From Brassica napus (lineage: Eukaryota; Streptophyta; Magnoliopsida; Brassicales; Brassicaceae), in NCBI RefSeq assembly GCF_020379485.1, contig NC_063448.1, positions 16,081,726 to 16,145,725 on the forward strand: a DNA stretch of 64,000 nucleotides, given 5' to 3'. Positions 56,185 to 64,000 of the stretch are shown piece after piece. The notes under the pieces were generated by a model. It searched no databases, was not told where the DNA came from, and saw only the letters and a program-made list of their open reading frames with translations. Position numbers and translations under genes: made by a program. How positions within the stretch are numbered: the first letter of the stretch is position 1; every line of letters begins with the position of its first letter.

Positions 56185-59100
56185 ATGAGTAATGATGATG
56201 AACGGAACCGTCCCGGAAACTCAGTTGCTGGATTGTCTAACCTTCAAATGTGTGCCTTGAATGATTATATGTCTAACATGTTGAACGCAGGTTTATATCA
56301 GATCCACCAGAGGCTTGATGAGATTCAGGCCAGCAAATCTCCTTCTAGAGCCGGAGCAAGAAGAGACCGTCCGCGTAGGAACACTCGGTCCGACGATGAG
56401 ATCCGAGAGGAGGATGATCAAGAGAACGAGGCCAGATCAGCATACCGTCCAAGAAGAGGTCCTAGAACCCGAGATTAAGGTGATGTCAATCCTTTTGCTA
56501 GAAATGAACGTACTAATGATAGCTTAAGTGGATTGAAACTAAAAATCCCACCTTTTGAGGGTAAAAATGATCCTGATGTTTTTCTTGAATGGGAAAGAAA
56601 AATTGAACATGTCTTTGATTGTCAAAACTTTTCTGAACTTAAGAAAGTTAGACTAGCTGTTACTGAATTCTCTGGCTATGCTATTAATTGGTATGATCAA
56701 GTTGTGACCCACAGGAGGAGAACATGTGAGAGACCGATTGAGACATGGGATGAGTTTTCCATGCTGATGAGGAGACGATTTGTTCCAGCTCATTATCACC
56801 GAGACCTCCACCGGAAACTCAGGCGCTTGCTTCAAGGCACTAAGTCCGTGGAACACTACCACCAGGAGATGGAAAATTTGATGATCAAGGCCAAAGTAGA
56901 CGAGCCCATGGACGCCACTATGGCAAGGTTCCTCTGTTCCCTTAACCGAGACATCCAAGACTGTATGGAGCTTCAAGAGTATGGTAGTGTGGAACAGATG
57001 CTACACAAGGCCATCTTGATCGAGCAACGAGTTAAGAGGAAGAGTTTCTCAAAGCCGGCCATTACCTCTAAACCGGCCTACTCCCCTAAACCGGCCTTTG
57101 CTCCTAAGCCAAGCTATCAAGACAAAGGTAAGTCTCCTTCCACAACAAATAATGCTTTTAAAACTGATGTCCCTGCTCGTGATGACAAAGGAAAGGCAGT
57201 GGAGGCTTTTAGCTGAACAAGAGACATTAGGTGTTTCAAATGTAAAGGTCTAGGACACTTTGCCAAAAACTGTCCTAACCAACGAGTGATGATTCTCATG
57301 GAGAATGGAGAAGTTGAATCTGAGGATGAACTGGAGGACAAAGAAGATTTTGGTCCGATCTTTGATGAAGAGGACGAATCCTTTGGATATCCGCATCACG
57401 GGCCACTACTTGTTGCTAGGAAAGGCATGGTCGAGTCTATCTTCGATGAGACGGACGGCCGCTTGGTCGATGTTTCCGATCCAGCCTTTGATGATAAGTC
57501 CGATCCGATCTATGATGAGGAGGCTTGCTTCGACTATCCAGTTCATGGTCCTCTACTTGTCACAAGAAGATCTCTGAGTGTCCAACCCAAAACCAATGAA
57601 AAGGAACAAAGGGAGAATCTCTTTCATTCTCGTTGCTTAGTTTCTGAAAAGGTTTGTTTTTTGATTATTGATGGTGGGAGTTGTACTAATGTTGCTAGTG
57701 ACACTCTTGTCAGGAAACTAGGACTTGCTACTCGGCCTCTCTCTCGTCCTTTCAGGTTGGAATGGCTAAACGAGGCTGGAAAACAATATGTGAAAGAGCA
57801 AGTTACTGTCCCTATTACCATTGGCCGATATAAGGACGAGGTCGTTTGCAATATCCCTCCTATGGACGCATGCCACATTCTCTTAGGCCGGCCATGGCAA
57901 TTTGATAAGAGAGCCATGCATGATGGCTTCACAAACCGACACTCCTTTGATCATAAAGGAAAGAAGATCACGCTTGTTCCTTTGACACCTTTGGAGGTTC
58001 ATCAAGATCAAATCCAGCTCAAGAAGAGCCGTGACAAAGAACCTAAGCCAGATGAACCTGAATCATCCCAACGGAACTCCAATTTCTATATAAAGTAAAG
58101 TAAGGTCAAGAAATCTCTTTACTCTCAAAAGCCATTTCTTTTACTTGTGTACAAAGAATCTCTTATGGCTTCTTCTTCTGACCTTGCACCGGAGATCCCG
58201 AGTGAACTTCTAGATGTTTTGCAGGAGTATTCTGATGTCTTTCCAAATGAGAATCCTAAGGGATTGCCACCAATACGAGGCATAGAACATCAGATAGACC
58301 TTGTTCCAAGCGCGTCTCTGCCAAACCGGCCAGCTTACCGTACCAATCCGGTGGAGACCAAGGAACTTCAGAAACAGATTGGTGACCTTCTGGAGAAAGG
58401 CTACATCCGGGAAAGCCTCAGTCCTTGTGTTGTTCCTGTCCTTCTCGTGCCCAAAAAAGATGGTTCTTGGCGCATGTGTGTGGACTACCGTGCCATCAAC
58501 AACATCACGGTAAAGTATAGGCATCCCATCCCTAGGCTAGATGAGTTGCATGGATCATGTGTCTTTTCTAAAATTAATTCGAAAGTGGCTATCACCAGAT
58601 TAGGATGAAAGAAGGTGATGAGTGGAAAACCGCATTTAAAACCAAATTAGGATTGTATGAATGGCTTGTTATGTCATTTGGTCTTACTAATGCACCTAGC
58701 ACTTTCATGCGTTTGATGAATCATGTGTTGAGGTCTTTCATTGGTCATTTTGTTGTTGTCTACTTTGATGACATTCTTGTCTATAGCAAAAACATTGAAG
58801 ATCATAAGATGCATCTAAATTTCGTTCTTAAAGTTCTTAGAAAAGAAAAACTCTTTGCCAATCTAGGTAAATGCTCTTTTGGAACAAATCACGTGGCGTT
58901 CTTAGGTTTTGTTGTAGGTGCTAATGGACTTAGAGTAGACGAGGAGAAGATCAAAGCCATCCGAGACTGGCCGAGTCCATCGACCGTGGGCGAGGTAAGG
59001 AGCTTTCATGGTCTGGCCGGTTTCTATAGACGGTTTGTTCCAGACTTCAGTTCCATTGCTGCTCCACTGACTGAAGTGATCAAGAAGAACGTCGGTTTCA

Positions 59101-60816
59101 AATGGGAACAAGCCCAAGAAGAAGCTTTTCAGATGTTAAAAGGGAAGTTGACTCATGCTCCTTTACTTGTATTTCCTGATTTTTCTAAAAACTTTGAGAT
59201 TGAATGTGATGCTTCCGGAGTTGGGATTGGTGCTGTCTTGATGCAGGATAGGAAACTCATTGCTTACTTCAGTGAGAAGCTTGGAGGCGCCATACTCAAC
59301 TACCCCCACCTACGACCAGGAGCTATATGCTTTGGTGAGAGCTCTCCAAACGTGGCAACACTATCTTTGGCCTAAGGAGTTTGTTATCCACAAAGACCAC
59401 CAGTCCTTGAGACATCTTAAGGGTCAACAGAAGCTGAACAAGAGACACGCACGTTGGGTTAAGTTCTTTGAGAAATTTCCTTATGTTATCAAATACAAGC
59501 AAGGTAAGGAAAATGTTGTGGCTGATACTTTGTCCCGAAGGTACACTCTTCTTTCAGCCCTTGAGACGAAACTACTTGGCTTTGAATTTATCAAAGACTT
59601 GTATGAGACTGATCCGGATTTCAAAGAAATATTTCAGAAGTGTTCCAAAGTGGTTTACGGAAAGTACTTTCAAAATTCTGAATTTTTGTTCTTTGATAAC
59701 CGTTTGTGTGTACCCCAATGTTCTTTGAGGGAGTTGTTTCTCAGGAAATCTCATGGAGGAGGTCTTATGGGATATTTTGGAGTCAAGAAGACATACAAGA
59801 CGGTATATGATCACTTCTACTGGCCAAGCTTGATGAATGACGTTGAGAGGATTTGTGGCCGATGTGTGGTCTGCAAGAAATCCAAAACCAAAGCGTCCAA
59901 TCACGGTTTGTATTCAGCTCTACCCATTCCTTCTCATCCTTGGGTAGATATTTCTATGGATTTTGTTCTTGGCTTGCCTAGGACTAAAACTGGCCAAGAC
60001 TCCATCTTTGTGGTTGTTGATAGATTTTCGAAAATGGCTCATTTCATTCCATGTCACAAAACTGATGATGCTGTGCAAGTTACTGAATTGTTCTTTAGGA
60101 AAATTGTTAGATTACATGGAATGTCTAAAACCATTGTCTCTGATCGTGATGCTAAATTCCTTAGCTATTTCTGGAAAACTTTGTGGTCTAAATTAGGAAC
60201 AAGATTGATGTTCTCTACGACTTGTCACCCACAAACTGATGGCCAAACTGAAGTAGTGAATAGAACTTTTTCCGCTTTGCTTAGATCATGGTTAAGAAAA
60301 ACCTTAAGCTTTGGGAAGAATGTTTGTCTCATGTTGAGTTTGCTTATAACCATGCTATGCATTCTGCTACTAAGTTCTCACCTTTTGAAGTTGTTTATGG
60401 CTTTAATCCTTTATCTCCACTTGATCTTTTGCCTTTGCCTTTAAGTGAAAGAATTAGCACAGATGGCAAGAGGAAAGCAGACACTATCAAGAAGCTACAT
60501 GAGCAGGTTCGTGCAAACATTGAAGCCAAAACCGAAGGATACAAAAGATGTGCCAACAAGAGAGAAAAGAGGTGATTTTAAAGAGGGTGATGTTGTTTGG
60601 GTTCACTTGAGGAAAGAACGGTTTCCAGAAGAAAGAAAGTCTAAACTTATGCCTCGGGTCGATGGTCCATTCCAGATCCTTAGGAAGATCAATGACAATG
60701 CTTATCAGCTTGACTTACAAGGTAAGTATGATATTTCTTCGAGTTTTAATGTGTCTGATTTTTCTCATTTTCTTGTAGATGATCCATATTTGTGGACAAA
60801 TCCTTTTAAAGAATGA
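56185..60816 (+). pseudogene. Gag-pol of the second Ty3 element, multiply disrupted
   Basis: Starts at ATG 56185 (MSNDDERNRPG). Gag domain 56530-57050 (WDEFSMLMRRRFVP); CCHC knuckle at about 57232-57273 (CFKCKGLGHFAKNC); protease region near 57655-57900 with DGGS; RT from about 58390 with YFDD near 58762; RNase H about 59190-59520; integrase zinc region near 59750-59880 ([14 protein letters not shown]) and core to about 60250; C-terminal GPF-type module near 60580-60740. Breaks: TAA 56476-56478, TGA 57214-57216, TAA 58096-58098, frame changes near 58582, 59300, 60285 and 60560, and TGA 60814-60816. Many C-to-T type changes fit methylated, silenced DNA. Confidence 0.92.
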
Positions 60817-60821
60817 GAGAA

Positions 60822-61789
60822 TGATGTGCCCCAGTCCATGGACCAGACCGATCAGAACGTTCCAGACGTCCCAGTTGAGGTTCATCCTTCCGATCAGATC
60901 AGACAGACCAATCGGGCCGTGTACCGGCTCGATCCGCGAACGTCCGGATTGGAGCTTCGTCCAAATTCCCGACCAGATGATCGAACTGGCCGAACTGAAG
61001 CTCGTCTTTCCCGGCCAACTCGACAAGCCAAGACTGATGGTCAAGCCAGAATCAGCTTAGCTCGAGTCAACTCCGATTCAGACCATGGCTTCTCTCTTTT
61101 GGCTCGTTTGGCTCGTATTGCATGTACCGACGACCGTTCTGATGATCTCTCTACCTTGTTCGATACAATCATGGACTTTTCCTTTGGATATTTTTCTAAG
61201 GCAAAGATCCTTAAGCTATCAGAAGACTTGGGCTTTGTTGGAACGCAACTTGTCCGATCAGAACGTCTTGCGGCCCTTGCTGATCGTCCCGCCTATGTGC
61301 TGATCCTTACCGCTTTGGACTTAGCCGGTTCGGATGCATCTGGACAGAAGCCGAACGGTCACTTTGACTAGTTTTCTCTCTTTATTTCCGTTTATTGACT
61401 AGATCTAGATCTAGATCTACTTTTCTATTTAATGCCTAGATCTACAAAATTCTATAAGTATGTAAACTCTTCATTTGGAATAATTAATCGATTTTGTTTA
61501 AAGCTTTTGAGTTAAACTCTTTGTTCTTTGTTTAGAATTTGTCTTGTTTCTTGGTGAGTCATATCCAAGCAAAAACCCCTCAGACTCGTTGGTTTTGTGA
61601 GTCATATCAAGCAACGGTTTGAGATTCTTCTTTTGGTGGTCTTGTGAGTCATATCAAGCACCAACTGAAGCCGGGAATATCGAAGGCCATTCCGCAACCT
61701 TCGTGCGACCCTTCAATCCATCTAGTTCTCCATTCGGAGTTCATATCCAGATCTGATCCATTCGAGTGAGCCGGTCTTAGGGTCCTTCA
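60822..61789 (+). repeat. 3' LTR of the second Ty3 element (968 bp) with an in-phase open frame
   Basis: Matches the 5' LTR. Downstream of the TGA at 60814-60816, the pol frame continues without a stop through 60817-61371, 184 codons, nearly all inside the LTR; it ends at TAG 61369-61371. The predicted product is polar with VPVEVHPSDQIRQTN, DPRTSGLEL and a later SEDLGFVGTQLV segment. It could be the original C-terminus of the polyprotein. Confidence 0.9.
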
Positions 61790-62131
61790 GTATCTAACGC
61801 GTTTTTTAAGGAGTGGACCCTGCAGTTTTGTTAAAAACGGGCTTCATAGGTCGCGAGATAAAGAACGGTTTCGGTTCGTTTGTTACACTATTTTGCAGGC
61901 CCCACGACACGTGGTGACCCGCGGTTGGTTCCGTTTTTAATTTTGTTTTTTAGTCAGATAAAGCAAAAAAAAATAAAAAAAATTTTAGAAACCCAAAACG
62001 GGTTTCACCCGATAATCATGCTCTTAGGAATTAGGACTATGAGTTGAATATTGACGACGGCTGCAACAAATATTTATTGTGGCTAGTACCTAACTCATTA
62101 TTCATATGCATATAATATAGTAAAATCCATC

Positions 62132-62855
62132 TTTTTTTTTTTGCCATCTATTTTTAGTTATAAAAGAGCTGAAGCCCAAAGGGCAAGCCCAAACATATAA
62201 ACAAGGGTCTAAAACTCAACCTTAAAAAAAAAAACCCAAACCAAAGTTCAAAAAGCCCAAAAAAACAAAAGTGGGGCCCAAACTTCAAACCCCCTTCCCC
62301 ACCACGTGTGGAACCACGCAAGACGAGGAGACACGTGTGTAAGGACTGGACACGTCCCCTTCCCCACCGACTTGACAACGCCGCCAGAACCACTAAACGT
62401 CTCTCCTCTGGAATCACACCGGAAACCTGAGACTCACCGTCTTTACCAACAAACCATTCTTCACCAAAGGCAACCACATCACTTTAACACCAGATTCAAC
62501 CGGGACTTTATCCAGAGCCACCGAAATCACCTCCAATGACTGTATTGAAAGTTTAATGGAATCAGCTTCTTCGATCACTCCCGAGGAAACCAGTCGACAC
62601 CAACCTGATCATCCAATACTTTAGCCGGCGACCACCACCGAAGACGAACAGAAACGGCTCGGGATAGAGCTCGCAACACCATCAATGTTTCATCGCCGGA
62701 ACGAACGCCGGATAGTTCTGCCAAAGGGGCGCGAACCACCAGAAGCAAAGCCGGCTACACACCGTCAAAAGGACTGCCGTGTACCAGATTCAATACTCAC
62801 TACTCGGAAGGAAATCACTGCGCCTCTCGATCTACCATTCCCCGCACGTACGTGA
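62132..62855 (-). mobile_element. Poly(A) retroposon in minus orientation
   Basis: The ends are 62112-62131 and 62856-62876, which carry nearly the same 20-bp sequence (ATAATATAGTAAAA then TCCATCT, with one extra A on the right). A T-run at 62132-62142 is the poly(A) tail of an insert that reads on the minus strand. The 0.72-kb insert is GC-rich, with many CCGGA and GCCC words, and no RT motif. It is either a 5'-truncated or internally deleted LINE, or a Sadhu-like non-coding retroposon. It resembles in style, but is not obviously the same as, the one at 42334-43193. Confidence 0.75.
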
Positions 62856-62876
62856 ATAATATAGTAAAAATCCATC

Positions 62877-63275
62877 TCAATCTATAGATTGCAAATAAAA
62901 TGATTAGTCAGCCACAAGCGAATATACCCATCAAGCATGCCTTGAAGGTAGCTGAAAAAAAACCCGACACTTGAAAAGACTTTAACGCTACCTGAACACA
63001 ATTGTATCCTCCGATTTGCATAGACCATTTGCAGTAAAAAAATGTCTAGTTGAGAAACACTTTTGCAAATCTCATGGAAGAGGTCATTTTCTGTCATTAA
63101 ACCTCTCCTTATATAGGACCATTACATAATATTATATATAAGATAAATTATAGTTTGTTCTATACATCAGAGATCTAAAAACAGTTAGCTCCATGAAATC
63201 CCCCCATCTGCTTCTTCATTTTCATTTCTAACGCAAAAATTCCAGAATCAGGCCCAAAGAAAAAACAATGTTAAG
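62877..63275 (-). other. 3' flank and probable 3' UTR of the galactosyltransferase gene
   Basis: The sequence follows the stop codon of the downstream-reading gene. AT-rich with no other feature; the minus-strand frame at 62882-63097 has no support. Confidence 0.5.
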
Positions 63276-64000
63276 TCATCTCAGGTTGCAGCAATGAGGC
63301 TTCCCGAGTCGCTGCAGCTTATCCCACATGCAAATCATCTGGCGAGGCGACTGATAATGAGCGGTGAAGTAGTCTTCTATGCATCCGAACTGGCAGAACT
63401 TGAGGCTGTGAACAACTGCCACTGGTCTAGTCTCGTTGAACTTCTCCACCCACATTCCCATGCTCACATCTTCCATCTTGAATAACTACAATAACAAAAA
63501 AAAAGGTACCAATGCCCATATCAACAGCTGCTAAATTCATTATAAAGAAAATTTTTTTTTTTCATGTTCTTGAACAACTTACTCTTAATCTCTGCTGTTC
63601 AAAATCATCAACGATGAACTTAGCTATGTCATATGACAAGATGTAACCCGGACCATTTGCATACGGAGGATAATACTCTTCTGGCCATTCCTCGTATGTG
63701 ACAGCCCATTTACCAGTGCGCAGAGGCTTATGGTAGAAGTTAATGTTTCCAATATAAAGGCTATCTCTTCTTTTAACCTTCTCTGCTTCTTGTATCACAG
63801 CATCAACTCGTACAAACGTATCATCGTCACATTTCATAATATACTTTGCCGCCACTGTGCTAACCCCATATTCGCAGATGGCAACCGTCTTGAGCACAAC
63901 GAGGTCATAATGATCCATATACGGTACTATCACAATATCACCAAAGTACTCTGCTTCTTTCTTTAGATCCACATTGACTTCTTTTCTTGCGTGCTAACAA
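63276..64000 (-). CDS. GALT4: Hydroxyproline O-galactosyltransferase / beta-1,3-galactosyltransferase, 3' end only
   Basis: The two last exons are present: 63993-63583 (starts [19 protein letters not shown]) after a TTAG acceptor, and 63485-63276 ([16 protein letters not shown] to a TGA at 63276-63278). Together 206 residues of the GT31 catalytic domain: the metal/UDP-binding acidic motif in [12 protein letters not shown], then [18 protein letters not shown] and the EDVSMGMW motif of this family. These Golgi membrane enzymes add galactose in arabinogalactan-protein or N-glycan synthesis. The start of the gene, with its membrane anchor and galectin-like domain, lies beyond the window. The family is clear; GALT4 (At1g27120) is chosen from gene order next to the GST. 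Confidence 0.9.

Larger units (their letters stand above)
54755..61789 (+). mobile_element. Ty3-type LTR retrotransposon (7.0 kb), decayed coding region
   Basis: Bounded by GTATC at 54750-54754 and 61790-61794. LTRs: 54755-55708 and 60822-61789, both TGATGTGCCCC...GGGTCCTTCA. A tRNA-Met primer site (TGGTATCAGAGCC) is at 55711-55723 and a purine tract (AAAGAATGAGAGAA) ends at 60821. The internal order gag, CCHC, protease, RT, RNase H, integrase is Ty3 type. No chromodomain is visible, but pol runs in phase into the LTR frame, which recalls the CRM lineage of chromoviruses; that assignment is inference. Confidence 0.93.
54731..62027. mobile_element. MITE split by a Ty3 element (54731-54754 and 61795-62027)
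   Basis: The left flank of the Ty3 element begins TTAGGGCATCTTTAACGTGG, and the right flank ends, read on the minus strand, CCTAAGAGCATGATTATCGGG. These look like the two ends of one short element of the GAGCATC...CGGG type common in Brassicaceae. The Ty3 element would have inserted about 24 bp inside its left end. The remaining right part is about 235 bp and non-coding. Confidence 0.4.

Noticed and set aside
1..64000. tRNA, rRNA or known small RNA genes
   Set aside because: None recognised; TGGTATCAGAGC words are primer sites of retrotransposons, not tRNA genes.

Overview
This is a piece of plant nuclear genome, almost certainly from the Brassicaceae (Brassica or a close relative). The evidence is low gene density, AT-rich intergenic DNA, plant-type introns, nested plant transposons and three host genes that I recognise as counterparts of a run on Arabidopsis chromosome 1 (the At1g27110-At1g27150 neighbourhood, recalled rather than searched). 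They are a tetratricopeptide-repeat (TPR) protein gene, a tau-class glutathione S-transferase and a beta-1,3-galactosyltransferase. All three read on the minus strand. They make up only a few per cent of the window; the rest is mobile DNA and its remains.

Layout. 1-10.3 kb: an old TIR-like element and an unclassified GC-rich block, split by a Ty1/copia LTR retrotransposon (2065-9157, TSD GTCTT) that is nearly intact except for one late nonsense codon, then a hAT-like repeat block. 10.8-36.25 kb: a decayed tandem array. The repeated unit contains the TPR gene, a small signal-peptide ORF and shared intergenic DNA. Copies at 12.7-14.5 kb and 22.1-24.1 kb are truncated pseudogenes. The copy at 28.1-36.25 kb keeps a complete 14-exon, 468-codon reading frame even though a 5.5-kb Ty3 chromovirus sits in its last intron. 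Inserted in and between the copies are a gag-only copia derivative, two hAT-type elements, a foldback element, a Helitron-like sequence holding a 230-bp LINE end, and a nearly palindromic MULE-type MITE.

36.7-43.2 kb: a long-TIR non-autonomous MULE, a 200-bp triplicated repeat, smaller MITEs, a Helitron and an 860-bp non-coding retroposon with an 18-bp TSD. 43.2-53.2 kb: a non-autonomous Helitron split by a complete 9.2-kb Mutator-like element (43527-52709, TSD TTATTAATT). That MULE has two convergent intact genes, a MURA-type transposase and a six-exon gene encoding a DUF1985-like domain plus a Ulp1-type cysteine protease. Its introns, spacers and flanks are packed with roughly a hundred copies of a short motif, (T)AAGTCGTC(T/C), in both orientations, plus a 0.28-kb inverted repeat upstream of the transposase. 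This is the most interesting system in the window.

53.3-54.2 kb: the GST gene. 54.75-61.79 kb: a second Ty3 element (TSD GTATC), heavily mutated, whose 0.95-kb LTR carries a 180-codon open frame that is in phase with the end of pol. 62.1-62.9 kb: another poly(A) retroposon. 63.28-64 kb: the last two exons of the galactosyltransferase, which runs off the window. All boundaries and counts were read by eye; no alignment or database search was run.
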